From Trinickia caryophylli (GTDB taxonomy: Bacteria > Pseudomonadota > Gammaproteobacteria > Burkholderiales > Burkholderiaceae), in the NCBI RefSeq assembly GCF_034424545.1, contig NZ_CP139971.1:868001-932000 (forward strand): a stretch of DNA of 64,000 nucleotides. The letters run 5' to 3'. Of the stretch, positions 18,028 through 29,178 are shown piece after piece. The notes beneath the pieces were generated by a model, which was given only the letters and a program-made list of their open reading frames with translations, did not search any database and had not been told where the DNA came from. The stretch's first letter is position 1. Each line of letters opens with the position of its first letter. Position numbers and translations under genes: made by a program.

Positions 18028-18747
18028 TCAGCGCGGCAGATAAGCGAGCGGATCCATCGGCGTGCCCTCGCGCCGGATCTCGAATTGCACGGTCGCACGG
18101 CCCGTCTTGTCGGTGCCCATCTGGGCGATCGACTGCCCCTTGCGAACCGTGTCGCCCTCTTTCACCGCGACGGGTCCGTTCACGGCATACGCCGTCACGA
18201 GCGAATCGCTGTGCTTGACGACGATCAGCGTCGCATACTGCTCCACCGCATTGCCGATATAGATGACGTTACCGTCCGCCGCCGCTTTGACGGGATCGTC
18301 GGCACGCCCCGCGATCATGATGGCTTTCGACGCCGCGCCCTGCGTCGGCTTCAGCACGTTCCCGTAAGCAGGCCACGCGAGACGGACGGCCGGGGCGCCC
18401 GAGACACTGGCATTCGCCCCGGTCGGCGGCACGACGCGCAGCACCTGTCCAGGAACGAGCAAAGCGGTCATGGGCAGCCGGTTCCATTCCGCGATGTCCT
18501 GCTGCCGTTGGCCGAAGCCGGCCGCGACGCTGGCGAGCGTATCGCCCGCGTTGACCCGGTAATAGCCGGGCTGCACGCCTGGCTGAGCGAGGCGCGCGTT
18601 CGATTGCGAGCCGGTGGACGAGGTGCCGAACCACTGATCGGTCGTCGTGCATCCCGCCGCGAGCGCGATGCACGCCGTCAGCGCGATATGGGTGAGTGTG
18701 CGCACCCGAATGGCGGGCACCGCAGCCGTTGTGTTTGTCGTTGTCAT
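18028..18747 (-). CDS. LysM/M23 (NlpD-like) lipoprotein, catalytic histidines missing
   Basis: The 239-residue product has a signal with lipobox LAAGC, so it is probably a membrane-anchored lipoprotein. A LysM domain follows (YYRVNAGDTLASVAAGF to LLVPGQVLRVVP), then an M23 LytM fold (AAADGNVIYIGNAVEQYATL, VKEGDTVRKGQSIAQMG). In active M23 enzymes the fold carries HxH and HxxxD zinc ligands. Here the equivalents read AYAVNG and VQFEIR, so the domain looks catalytically dead. In NlpD/EnvC such domains activate peptidoglycan amidases at division, which is the likely role. Two adjacent ATGs are possible; 18747 has better spacing from GAGGGG than 18750. Confidence 0.85.
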   Translation of the reverse strand: MTTTNTTAAVPAIRVRTLTHIALTACIALAAGCTTTDQWFGTSSTGSQSNARLAQPGVQPGYYRVNAGDTLASVAAGFGQRQQDIAEWNRLPMTALLVPGQVLRVVPPTGANASVSGAPAVRLAWPAYGNVLKPTQGAASKAIMIAGRADDPVKAAADGNVIYIGNAVEQYATLIVVKHSDSLVTAYAVNGPVAVKEGDTVRKGQSIAQMGTDKTGRATVQFEIRREGTPMDPLAYLPR

Positions 18748-18954
18748 CATTTCCCCTCGATCGATGCGTTGCGCCCGTGCACGACCTCTCTTTTCGTGCA
18801 CGCGACCCTCGCTGGTCGGACGCTGTTTGCTTCCTTGGCCGCGCCACGCGACTTGCGGGCGCCGCCCTGACCGGGTGGCCGCAAGCCATGCGGCACCAAC
18901 TGGAGGGTCGAGGATCGCACATCTTACCGCCCCGAGGCAAAGCGAGGCCGAAAT

Positions 18955-18996
18955 GAAACTGGCTCGCGCCCCGACAAAGGGCAGCGAGCCAGTTTC
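18955..18996 (-). terminator. Strong stem-loop after the DUF4148 gene
   Basis: GAAACTGGCTCGC (18955-18967) pairs perfectly with GCGAGCCAGTTTC (18984-18996). Inside, GCCC (18968-18971) can pair with GGGC (18979-18982). It lies 65 bases downstream of the DUF4148 stop, in the otherwise gene-free 18748-19061 gap. On the minus strand it is followed by ATTTCGG, a weak T tract. It probably acts as a transcript end or stabiliser. Confidence 0.65.
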
Positions 18997-19061
18997 CTGG
19001 GGCATGCCGGCGAATCGTCAAAGGCGATCCGTCGGACTTCCCTCACACCGCAAGCTTGCGC

Positions 19062-19409
19062 TTAGCGGCCGAAGTAAAGCGGGTGCACACCGTCGACATT
19101 CATCGGACGGCTTTGTTGCGCCGAGCCCGACTGGCTGTTGTCGGCAGCCGAGCCACCATAGCCCGACGTATCGGCCGTAGCGGCCACCTGGGCGCCTTGC
19201 TGCGCGTCGACGCGTTGCTCGGCGGCCTGGATGTCGGCCGGATAATACGGATCCTGGCCGGTCGGACGGTAGCCCGCCTGTTCGAGGCGGATCAGGTCTT
19301 GCTTGACTTGCTCCCGCGTCACGGGGCCGTTCGATTGGGTTTGTGCCATCGAGACGAGCGGGACCGAAAGAGCGGTAGCGGCGATAAGGGCATAAGCGAG
19401 CGATTTCAT
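19062..19409 (-). CDS. DUF4148 secreted protein
   Basis: This is a 115-residue exported protein. Its signal peptide (MKSLAYALIAATALSVPLVSMA) is followed by the DUF4148 pattern TREQVKQDLIRLEQAGYRP and DPYYPADIQAAEQRV. The rest is a low-complexity Ser/Gln/Gly tail ending VHPLYFGR. DUF4148 proteins are very numerous in Burkholderiaceae; their function is unknown. The start has GGAGGT upstream. A 17-base inverted repeat lies in its 5' region. Confidence 0.88.
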   Translation of the reverse strand: MKSLAYALIAATALSVPLVSMAQTQSNGPVTREQVKQDLIRLEQAGYRPTGQDPYYPADIQAAEQRVDAQQGAQVAATADTSGYGGSAADNSQSGSAQQSRPMNVDGVHPLYFGR

Positions 19410-19436
19410 GACTGACCTCCGTAATTTGTTTTCGCC

Positions 19437-19453
19437 CCGAACACCGTGTTCGG
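19437..19453. promoter_or_regulatory. Inverted repeat upstream of the DUF4148 gene
   Basis: CCGAACAC at 19437-19444 and GTGTTCGG at 19446-19453 form a perfect dyad with one central base, 28 bases before the DUF4148 start codon. It could be an operator, or a 5'-UTR hairpin near the ribosome site. A second dyad, GTAACG-ATT-CGTTAC at 19546-19560, lies further up, beyond the gnd stop. Confidence 0.4.
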
Positions 19454-19604
19454 AAGCGATTGATCACAGTCTAGCCAGCGCATCACCTAGGGAAAACCAC
19501 TAATTTGATGAAAGAGTTTTTCCCCGAGAGCAACAATAACGCCCTGTAACGATTCGTTACCGCCAAAAACAGTGACAATAGACCCTGCTGTCCACCGGGT
19601 CTTG

Positions 19605-21014
19605 CTACGCCCAATTAGCGTGGTAGCTGCCTTCCTTATCGATACGCTCGAACGTGTGGGCACCGAAGAAATCGCGCTGTGCCTGAATCAGGTTCGCCGG
19701 CAGGCGCTCGGCGCGATAGCCGTCGAAATAGGCAATGGCCGATGCGAACGCCGGTACCGGTACGCCCGCGGTCACGGCAGCGATCACGACCTCGCGCAAC
19801 GCCGCCTGATATTGCTCGGCAATCTCCCGGAAATACGGGTCGAGCAAGAGGTTGGCGAGTGCGGAGTTCTTCGCGTAGGCGTCGGTGATTTTCTGCAGGA
19901 ATCGCGCACGAATAATGCAGCCTGCACGGAAAATTTTCGCGATCGAACCAAATTCGAGATTCCAGCCGTATTCCTCCGAGGCGGCCCGCAACTGCGCGAA
20001 ACCCTGCGCATACGAGATCACCTTGCTCAAGTAAAGGGCGCGCCGCACGGCTTCGACGAATGCGTCACGGCCCTCGAGCCGGGGCGCGGGGCGCGGCCCG
20101 GAGAGGATTTTGCTCGCCGCGACGCGCTGTGTCTTGAGCGACGACAGCACGCGCGCGAATACCGATTCCGTGATGAGGGGCAACGGCACCCCCAGGTCGA
20201 GCGCATTCTGGCTCGTCCACTTGCCGGTCCCTTTTTGCGCAGCCCGGTCGAGGATCACATCGACGAGTTCGCGGCCCGTTTCATCGTCCTTGCGCCCAAA
20301 GATCCTTGCGGTGATTTCGATCAGATAGCTGTCGAGTTCGCCTTCGTTCCATTCGGTGTAGACACGCGCGAGCTCGGCGTTCGTCAAGCCCGCCACTTGC
20401 TGGAGCACCGAATAGCTTTCCGCGATGAGCTGCATGTCGCCGTACTCGATGCCGTTGTGAACCATCTTGACGAAATGTCCGGCGCCGTCGGGGCCCATGT
20501 AGGCCACGCAGGGCTCGCCGTCGGGCGCCTTTGCGGCAATCTCTGTGAGGATCGGCGCAACGAGGTCGTAAGCCTCGCGCTGCCCGCCCGGCATGATCGA
20601 CGGCCCCTTGAGCGCGCCCTCTTCGCCACCCGACACGCCGGTGCCGATGAAATGCAGGCCCGCCTTCGCCAGCTCCTGGTTGCGGCGAATCGTGTCGGTG
20701 AAATGCGTATTGCCACCGTCGATGAGGATATCGCCGGCGTCCAGCAACGGCTTGAGCGCCGCAATGGTCGCATCGGTTGCCTCGCCGGCTTTCACCATCA
20801 GCAAAATGCGGCGAGGCTTTTCGAGCGAAGCGACAAATGCTTCCAGCGTGTAGGCCGGCACGAGTTGGCGCCCCGGAAACTGCGCGAGCAGTTCGTCCGT
20901 TTTCGCGCGGCTGCGGTTGTAGACGGCGACAGTATGGCCGCGGCTCTCGATGTTCAGCGCGAGATTGCGCCCCATGACCGCGAGACCGATGACGCCGATG
21001 GCAGGTTTGCCCAT
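19605..21014 (-). CDS. gnd: 6-phosphogluconate dehydrogenase, decarboxylating
   Basis: Gnd converts 6-phosphogluconate to ribulose-5-phosphate and CO2 with NADP in the pentose phosphate pathway. The 469-residue length equals the classic dimeric enzyme. The nucleotide-binding start [21 protein letters not shown] is interrupted only by normal substitutions. The signature [38 protein letters not shown] and [15 protein letters not shown] are all present. ATG 21014 has AAGGAG upstream; the extra 10 residues of the longer frame are not conserved. It is separated by about 100 bases from the sirtuin gene on the same strand. Confidence 0.95.
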   Translation of the reverse strand: MGKPAIGVIGLAVMGRNLALNIESRGHTVAVYNRSRAKTDELLAQFPGRQLVPAYTLEAFVASLEKPRRILLMVKAGEATDATIAALKPLLDAGDILIDGGNTHFTDTIRRNQELAKAGLHFIGTGVSGGEEGALKGPSIMPGGQREAYDLVAPILTEIAAKAPDGEPCVAYMGPDGAGHFVKMVHNGIEYGDMQLIAESYSVLQQVAGLTNAELARVYTEWNEGELDSYLIEITARIFGRKDDETGRELVDVILDRAAQKGTGKWTSQNALDLGVPLPLITESVFARVLSSLKTQRVAASKILSGPRPAPRLEGRDAFVEAVRRALYLSKVISYAQGFAQLRAASEEYGWNLEFGSIAKIFRAGCIIRARFLQKITDAYAKNSALANLLLDPYFREIAEQYQAALREVVIAAVTAGVPVPAFASAIAYFDGYRAERLPANLIQAQRDFFGAHTFERIDKEGSYHANWA

Positions 21015-21110
21015 TGTGGAATTCTCCTTGGAAGGCTGCCGCACGATCCTTATGCCGCACGGCGCGACAGTTCGCGCATCGAGCCGGGCATCTCGCCGGC
21101 CGAAACGCGC

Positions 21111-22028
21111 CTAAACAAAATGTGTCGTCACGTTTGCCGCGAGTGTCGCCAGCGCGTCGCCGCACGGGGCCTCGACTTTCAAGGCCAGCAGCGGATCGGC
21201 ACGCGTGCGCCCGATATTGACGGCGGCAATCGGCGTTCCCGCCTTTTCGGCCCACACGCAGAAGCGATAGCCCGAGTAGACCATCAGCGACGAGCCCACC
21301 ACGAGCATCGCATCGGCGGACTCGAGCGCGTGCACCGCCGCGTCCACACGTTCGCGCGGCACGCTCTCGCCGAAAAAGACGACCGCGGGCTTCAGCATCC
21401 CGCCGCACTCGGGGCAGCCCGGCACGCTAAACGCGTCGAGCGCCGCCCATTCGAGGTGGGCATCGCCATCCGCCGATGCTTCGGCGACGATTCCCGCCAG
21501 CTCCGGATTGGCGCGTTGGAGAAGCAGTTGGACCTCCGAGCGGTCATGACGCGCGCCGCATGCGAGGCAGGTGACCGCATCGATGCCGCCGTGCAGCTCG
21601 ATGACGCCGGCGCTGCCGGCCCGCTGATGCAGGCCGTCGACGTTTTGCGTCACCAGCGCCGCAATACGCCCCGCATGACCGAGCTGCGCGAGCGCACGAT
21701 GCGCCGCGTTCGGCTGCGCCGCGGCAAGTATCGGCCAGCCCACCATGCTGCGCGCCCAATATCGGCAACGCGCCGCTTCCGAACCGAGGAACGCCTGCAG
21801 TTGAATGGGTTGCGCGCGCATCCATTCGCCGTTTGCATCGCGGTAGCCGGGAATGCCGGAGGCGGTGCTGACGCCCGCCCCCGTCAACACGAAGAGCCGC
21901 TCATGACGCCGTACGAATTCGCCCAGCGCATCGAGCGCTTCGAGCGCTTCGGCGTGGGCGTGATCATGCGCGGGCGCCGCCAATGAAGCGGATGGAATAG
22001 AAGACAGCAAGGCATCGGTTTCGGTCAT
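21111..22028 (-). CDS. Sir2-family NAD-dependent protein deacylase
   Basis: This 305-residue sirtuin uses NAD to remove acetyl or other acyl groups from protein lysines. Seen motifs are LTGAGVSTASGIPGYRD (residues 48-64), TQNVDGLHQRAG, the catalytic His in IELHGG, and zinc cysteine pairs CLAC and CPEC. PAVVFFGESVP and VVGSSLMVYSGYRF complete the NAD pocket. The insertion between the zinc pairs and the fold suggests a class II-like (SIRT4-type) sirtuin. The start at 22028 excludes an upstream Arg-rich extension. The target protein is unknown. Confidence 0.88.
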   Translation of the reverse strand: MTETDALLSSIPSASLAAPAHDHAHAEALEALDALGEFVRRHERLFVLTGAGVSTASGIPGYRDANGEWMRAQPIQLQAFLGSEAARCRYWARSMVGWPILAAAQPNAAHRALAQLGHAGRIAALVTQNVDGLHQRAGSAGVIELHGGIDAVTCLACGARHDRSEVQLLLQRANPELAGIVAEASADGDAHLEWAALDAFSVPGCPECGGMLKPAVVFFGESVPRERVDAAVHALESADAMLVVGSSLMVYSGYRFCVWAEKAGTPIAAVNIGRTRADPLLALKVEAPCGDALATLAANVTTHFV

Positions 22029-22187
22029 GGGCGGCAATACCCGGCCAAGCGTTGGACCCGGCCGGAAGCAACGTGACGCGACGACGCGCATTCTACGCCG
22101 TTCGCCGCAACGTTGCCCGCGGCTTGCCGCCTGCACGCGCGCTCGGGCGCCCGCGATGCATCAGTGGATGCTTCGCGCTTCAGCGCT

Positions 22188-22850
22188 TCAGCGCTTGGCC
22201 GCTTGCTGGCCGAGTACCGTCTGGATCATGCAATCCATTTCCTTGACGATATCGGAGAGAAGCGCGGTGACGACGGCGAATTCGCGCCCGTACGGACCGG
22301 CCCGCCCGGCGGAAATGCGTGCGTTGATCGCGACGATGTTCGCTTGCATCGAAATATGGCCGAGCTGCTCGGCCAGATCGGCATTGCGCTTTTTCGCCGC
22401 TGACTCGACCCCGCGCATTTCGTTCTGATAAGCGAGCGTGATCTGCTGGAGGAGCTCGAGCAGCGGCGTTGCCTGCGCGATGATCGCAGCGACTTCCTCG
22501 CCATCCGGACCTGCTCCGGCCGCGATCGAAGCAATAGCCGCCGTTGCGTCCGCAACGAATTGCCGGATGCGCTGATCGGCCCGGTGCGTGCCGAAGTAGA
22601 GCGCCTGGAGCGCATCGGAAAACACCCCCGGCAGGCGGTCGTTGCCATTGACGAGATCGGCATGCGCGCCCGAGAACGTCGCGAGGCACTCGCGCGCGAT
22701 GGCGAGCGCGGCGGCATCGCCCTGCGCCGCGAGCAGCACATGCAGCACGATCCGTTGCGACAGCATGCGCTGCCGCCCGGCTACGTTGATGAGTTCGCCG
22801 ATGGTTTGGCCCGAGACGGCACTTTGTTCTTTTTCTGCCAGTTGTTTCAT
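22188..22850 (-). CDS. Short soluble PilJ-N/MCP-like protein
   Basis: This 220-residue protein combines two pieces. Residues 20-36 read LINVAGRQRMLSQRIVL, the hallmark of the PilJ N-terminal (type IV pili chemotaxis transducer) domain. Residues 168-205 contain LGHISMQANIVAINARIS and then AGPYGREFAVVTALL, which resembles the hairpin tip of chemoreceptor signalling domains. There are no membrane segments and no HAMP or long coiled coil, so it is far shorter than normal MCPs (over 500). It may be a cytosolic sensor or a decoy for CheA/CheW. The start 22850 is weakly supported; an open extension to 22991 exists. Confidence 0.65.
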   Translation of the reverse strand: MKQLAEKEQSAVSGQTIGELINVAGRQRMLSQRIVLHVLLAAQGDAAALAIARECLATFSGAHADLVNGNDRLPGVFSDALQALYFGTHRADQRIRQFVADATAAIASIAAGAGPDGEEVAAIIAQATPLLELLQQITLAYQNEMRGVESAAKKRNADLAEQLGHISMQANIVAINARISAGRAGPYGREFAVVTALLSDIVKEMDCMIQTVLGQQAAKR

Positions 22851-23234
22851 ATCGGTAGCGCCGCTCGATCGCTCGACGGCGCGGTTTCCTTGCTGAAGGA
22901 CGCCATTGCCCTTCGTCAGCCGCCCGCAAACGGCGGCTTGCCGACTCCGACCCGCGGCAAAGCCGCCGTTGGCTCTGCCACGGCCGCTCACGCAATAGCC
23001 ATGCCATCGCGCCTGCCGTGCGGCACCGCAACACCGCGCACGCAGCGGCAGCGCGGCGCAATGCGCGCGTGGGCACGGTCATGAGCACGTACACGACGGC
23101 GCACGTTGGTGCATCGCGGCACCCGACGCACCGGCACAGGGAAGTGGAGAACCGCACGGCAAGCTGCGCGCCGGTTTTCGAGAAGCGCTCCGCGAAGCAT
23201 GCCGAAAGCCGCCTGGAAGCGGGCTGGAAGCGAA
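22851..23234. other. Gene-free interval between the PilJ-like and FAD dehydrogenase genes
   Basis: This 384-base interval separates two minus-strand genes. It should contain the promoter of the PilJ-like gene near 22900 and the end of the FAD dehydrogenase transcript. I see no convincing frame, strong hairpin or repeat in it. Confidence 0.35.
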
Positions 23235-24467
23235 CTAGAAGCGGTCGACGCGAAACGGCGCCGGGTCGACGAAAGGTACCGCGCCCGTCATCATTTCGGC
23301 AATGAGGCGGCCCGTCACGGGGCCGAGCGTGAGGCCGTGATGCGCATGGCCGAAAGCGAACCAGAGGTCCTTGTGGCGCGGCGCAGGGCCGATGACGGGC
23401 AGCATGTCGCCGGTACAGGGCCGCTGCCCCATCCACGGCTCGCTGTCCACCCGCTCGCCCAGCGGAAAGAGCGCCCGCGCGATCGGCTCGACGGCGGTAA
23501 GCTGATCGGGTGTCTTGGGCTCGTCGAGCAATCCGAGTTCCGCGCCGGTTGTGAGCCGCACGCCGCGCGCCATCGGCGTAATGAGGTACCCCTTCTCCGC
23601 ATCGAGCACGGGATGATTGAGCCGCGCGTTCGCGCTGGAACGATAGTGCATGTGATAGCCGCGCTTGATGCCGAGCGTGAGCCGGTAGCCCAGGCGCTCG
23701 CTGAGCGGGGCCGACCAGGGCCCCATCGCCACCACCGCGCTCTTGGCCTCCACGGCGCCGGCTTCCGTGCGCACGCGCCACTTCGGCTCGAGCGTCGTCG
23801 CGTCGCCCGTCAGGAAACGCCCGCCGAGCGCTTCGAAATAGCGCGCGTAAGCCATCACGAGCGCGTTTGGATCGTCGACCGACACGGCTTGCGTGTAGTG
23901 CACGGCGCCGACGAGCGCCGGCGACAAATCGGGCTCGAGCGCATGCAAGGCAGCGGGATCGAGCGCGTCGTAGGCGACGCCGAACTCCGCCTTCCACCGT
24001 TCGGCAGTCTTCAATTCTTCCTCGAAGCGGTCCGGCGTACGGTAGACCCGCATCCAGCCGTTGCGGCGCAGCGAGCCCGCAACGCCTGCCGCTTCGGCCA
24101 GCGCATCGTGCTCGCTCACGCAATGCTCGATCAACGTGGCGTAGCGCCGCGCAATGGCCGCATGCCGTCCCGGCGCCGAATTACGCCAATAGCGGAACAG
24201 GAACGGTGCCAGCTTGGGCATGGCCGCCGGATGATAGCGAACGTCGAGCGCCTTGTTGCCGGCATAGTGCAGCAGCGCGCCCAGGCCGCGCGGAAAAGCG
24301 TAGGGATAAACGCCCTCGCGCTGGATGAGCCCGGCATTGCCGAACGATGTCTCGTTACCGGGCGGCTTGCGATCGATCAGCGCCACGGCCAGCCCGCGCT
24401 TTTGCAGATGGACGGCAACGGAAACGCCGACCATGCCGGCGCCAAGCACAAGAGTGTCGAATTTCAT
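23235..24467 (-). CDS. FAD-dependent D-amino acid dehydrogenase-like oxidoreductase
   Basis: This 410-residue DAO-fold flavoenzyme resembles DadA. The FAD-binding motif VLGAGMVGVS begins at residue 7. PPGNETSFGNAGLIQREG matches the DadA N-terminal region. Near the end, WMGQRPCTGDMLPVIGPA and FAFGHAHHGLTLGPVTGRL are typical of this family. Such enzymes oxidise amino acids or opines to keto acids and pass electrons to the respiratory chain. It is transcribed divergently from an XRE-cupin regulator with tandem operators between, so it is probably that regulator's target. Exact substrate unknown. Confidence 0.87.
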   Translation of the reverse strand: MKFDTLVLGAGMVGVSVAVHLQKRGLAVALIDRKPPGNETSFGNAGLIQREGVYPYAFPRGLGALLHYAGNKALDVRYHPAAMPKLAPFLFRYWRNSAPGRHAAIARRYATLIEHCVSEHDALAEAAGVAGSLRRNGWMRVYRTPDRFEEELKTAERWKAEFGVAYDALDPAALHALEPDLSPALVGAVHYTQAVSVDDPNALVMAYARYFEALGGRFLTGDATTLEPKWRVRTEAGAVEAKSAVVAMGPWSAPLSERLGYRLTLGIKRGYHMHYRSSANARLNHPVLDAEKGYLITPMARGVRLTTGAELGLLDEPKTPDQLTAVEPIARALFPLGERVDSEPWMGQRPCTGDMLPVIGPAPRHKDLWFAFGHAHHGLTLGPVTGRLIAEMMTGAVPFVDPAPFRVDRF

Positions 24468-24531
24468 CGAAGCGAAGATCGAAAGGGGAAAGCGCCAGCG
24501 AAAACGAGGAGCCCGGCGGCGGACAGCCTCG

Positions 24532-24571
24532 TTATCATATACGAGAATCGACGATTTCTCGTATATGAGAA
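24532..24571. promoter_or_regulatory. Tandem palindromic operator between the FAD dehydrogenase and XRE-cupin regulator
   Basis: Two 16-base sites, TTATCATATACGAGAA (24532-24547) and TTCTCGTATATGAGAA (24556-24571), lie 24 bases apart centre to centre. Each has the pattern TTmTC-N6-GAGAA. Together they also form a 13-base perfect inverted repeat (24535-24547 and 24556-24568). They sit in the divergent gap and are A/T-rich within GC-rich DNA. They probably bind the adjacent XRE-cupin protein. Confidence 0.72.
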
Positions 24572-24636
24572 TATTCGCCACCGCCTCCCTTCACCGCCTC
24601 CCTTTTTGCCGGGGGCTCCGCCCAAACGTTGCCGTC

Positions 24637-25257
24637 ATGCCGAAGAAACCCGCCGCCCCGCCGCAGATCGACCACGCGCTCGTCGGGGAGCGCCTTCGCG
24701 CCGCGCGGAAGGCTCGGGGGCTCACGCTCGCGCAACTGTCGGAACAATCGGGCGTGGCCGTCTCGACGATTTCGAAAGCCGAGCGCGCCGATATTGCGCT
24801 CACCTACGACAAATTCGCCGCGCTCGCGCACGCGCTCGAGGTCGACTTCGCCGACCTCTTCGCGCAACCGGGCAAGGCCCGCACGCGGCGGATGACGCCC
24901 TGCTTCACGGCGGCCGGCACGCAGCCCGTCTACGATACGCCGAACTACGATTACGGCCTCATTGCCCACAGTCTGAGCGGCAAACGCATGGTTCCCATCC
25001 GTGCGCGAGTCCGCGCCCGCTCGCTCGCCGAGTTTCCCGACTACATCCGGCACGCGGGCGAAGAGTTCGTCTTCCTGCTGAGCGGCACGCTTCGGCTCGA
25101 ATTCGAAAACGGAAGCGCCTATACGCTCGCTCCCGGCGACAGTCTCTACTTCGACAGCACCATCGGCCATGTCTATCTGAGCACGGGCGACGCGCCCGCG
25201 GAGGCGCTCGTCTGCTGCGTCGATACCGGCGCGCATCGCGGCGAAGGCGTCATCTAG
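24637..25257 (+). CDS. XRE-family regulator with cupin domain
   Basis: This 206-residue regulator has an N-terminal helix-turn-helix (RLRAARKARGLTLAQLSEQS, then GVAVSTISKAER) at about 18-65. A C-terminal cupin at about 120-195 reads HAGEEFVFLLSGTLRLEFE, with GDSLYFDSTIGHVYLS. This PuuR-like build usually represses catabolic genes until a ligand binds the cupin. ATG 24637 gives MPKKPAAPPQID; the frame is open upstream but crosses the operator. It is divergent from the FAD dehydrogenase gene and probably autoregulated. Confidence 0.87.
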   Translation: MPKKPAAPPQIDHALVGERLRAARKARGLTLAQLSEQSGVAVSTISKAERADIALTYDKFAALAHALEVDFADLFAQPGKARTRRMTPCFTAAGTQPVYDTPNYDYGLIAHSLSGKRMVPIRARVRARSLAEFPDYIRHAGEEFVFLLSGTLRLEFENGSAYTLAPGDSLYFDSTIGHVYLSTGDAPAEALVCCVDTGAHRGEGVI

Positions 25258-25437
25258 GCCCGCTCGCGCCCATTGCAGACCCCTGGCGCCGCCATTCAGG
25301 GTGCGCCGCGAGAGCGCTCGCCGCCAAATTGTGCTTTACTTCCGGTGCAACTCGAAAAACAACGACGTATTGCCGAGCAAACCGGCACCGAGCGCATCGA
25401 GGAGTGCCGAGTCTCGATCCCCCCAAGGAGACAATCC

Positions 25438-25938
25438 ATGGCGATCAGCATCAGCCTGACGGTCAACGGCGCACCCGTGACCGCCGATGTCGAAGCTCAC
25501 ACCCTGCTGGTTCATTTCCTTCGCGATCACTTGAGGCTGACGGGTACGCACGTCGGCTGCGATACCGCTCAATGCGGCGCTTGCACCGTGCATCTCGACG
25601 GCCGTGCGGTGAAATCCTGCAACGTGCTGGCCGTACAAGCCGACGGCACGCAGGTCACGACGATCGAAGGGCTCGCGAAAGACGGCGAGCTTCACCCGAT
25701 GCAAGCCGCGTTCCGCGAGTGCCATGGGCTGCAATGCGGCTTTTGCACGCCCGGCATGGTGATGAGCGCGGCGGCGCTGATCGCGCGGCAACCCGACGCC
25801 ACGGCCGACGAGGTACGCCGCCAGCTCGACGGCAACTTCTGCCGCTGTACCGGCTATCACAATATCGTCAAGGCGGTGCTCGAAGGCGCGGCGCAGATGA
25901 AAGCCGGCCACGCCGGGACGCCCGCGGCAGTTCGTTGA
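25438..25938 (+). CDS. (2Fe-2S) small subunit of CODH-like molybdo-hydroxylase (CoxS-like)
   Basis: This 166-residue iron-sulfur subunit belongs to the xanthine dehydrogenase/CO dehydrogenase family. The plant-type ferredoxin cluster cysteines are in [16 protein letters not shown]. The second cluster is in [15 protein letters not shown] and [12 protein letters not shown]. It passes electrons between the molybdenum site on the large subunit and FAD on the medium subunit. AAGGAG precedes ATG 25438; the open frame to 25273 has no such site. It is the first gene of a seven-gene operon in order S-L-M, then MoxR ATPase, VWA, SRPBCC and XdhC. Confidence 0.93.
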   Translation: MAISISLTVNGAPVTADVEAHTLLVHFLRDHLRLTGTHVGCDTAQCGACTVHLDGRAVKSCNVLAVQADGTQVTTIEGLAKDGELHPMQAAFRECHGLQCGFCTPGMVMSAAALIARQPDATADEVRRQLDGNFCRCTGYHNIVKAVLEGAAQMKAGHAGTPAAVR

Positions 25939-25951
25939 GGAGAGCGAAACA

Positions 25952-28351
<2,400 letters not shown>

Positions 28352-28365
28352 CGAAGGAGTCCTAA

Positions 28366-29166
28366 ATGTATTCCTATTCGTTCGACTATCAGCGTGCCGC
28401 CGATGCCGCCGCGGCTGCCGCGCCCCTGAAGGCCGATGGCGATGCGAAGTACCTTGCCGGCGGGCAGAGCCTGCTGCCCGCCATGCGCCTGCGGCTCGCG
28501 CAACCGACGACGCTGGTGGACGTGACGCGCATCGCCGCCTTGAAGGCGATCCAGGTGGACGACTCGCTCGTGACGATCGGCGCGGCCGTCTGCCATGCGG
28601 ACGTGGCCGAGCACGACGCCTTGCGACGCGTGCTGCCGGGACTCGCCGATCTGGCCGGTAACATCGGCGACCGGCAGGTACGCGCGCGCGGCACCCTCGG
28701 CGGCTCGCTCGCCAACGACGATCCCGCGGCCGACTATCCAGCCGCGGCCCTCGCGTTGGGCGCGACGATCGTGACCGACAAGCGGCGCATCGCAGCCGAC
28801 GATTTCTTCGTCGGCATGTACGAAACGGCACTCGAACCGGCGGAGCTGATCATGTCGGTGGAATTCCCGGTGCCCGAAAAGAGCGCCTACGAAAAATTCC
28901 GCAATCCCGCGTCGCAGTTCGCGCTCGTCGGCGTATACGTCGCGCGGCACCGCGATGGCGTGCGCGTGGCCGTGACCGGCGCGGGCCCCTCTGTGTTTCG
29001 CTCGATGGACCTCGAAAAAGCACTGACGGCAAACTTCGCGAGCGCCGCCGCGCGCGCCGTATCGGTGCCGCCCGACGATCTGAACACCGATCTGCACGCG
29101 AGTGCCGAGTATCGCGCGCACCTGATACCGCTGCTGGCCGCGCGCGCCGTGGAGCGCGCCCGCTAG
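28366..29166 (+). CDS. FAD-binding medium subunit of CODH-like enzyme (CoxM-like)
   Basis: This 266-residue flavoprotein subunit of the same complex has the FAD-binding motifs AGGQSLLPAMRLRLA (33-47) and GTLGGSLANDDPAADYPAA. The length is slightly short for the family (about 280-290), mainly at the C terminus. It receives electrons from the iron-sulfur subunit and hands them to a quinone or other acceptor. AAGGAG precedes its ATG, 15 bases after the large-subunit stop. The order S-L-M differs from the M-S-L of classic CO dehydrogenase operons. Confidence 0.92.
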   Translation: MYSYSFDYQRAADAAAAAAPLKADGDAKYLAGGQSLLPAMRLRLAQPTTLVDVTRIAALKAIQVDDSLVTIGAAVCHADVAEHDALRRVLPGLADLAGNIGDRQVRARGTLGGSLANDDPAADYPAAALALGATIVTDKRRIAADDFFVGMYETALEPAELIMSVEFPVPEKSAYEKFRNPASQFALVGVYVARHRDGVRVAVTGAGPSVFRSMDLEKALTANFASAAARAVSVPPDDLNTDLHASAEYRAHLIPLLAARAVERAR

Positions 29167-29178
29167 CGCCCTTTCGCG

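Noticed and set aside
19572..21986. Long plus-strand frame opposite gnd and the sirtuin
   Set aside because: Both are recognised enzymes on the minus strand; the plus frame has no ribosome site or motif.
22851..23234. Short Arg-rich frames between the PilJ-like gene and FAD dehydrogenase
   Set aside because: No ribosome site, motif or normal amino-acid composition.
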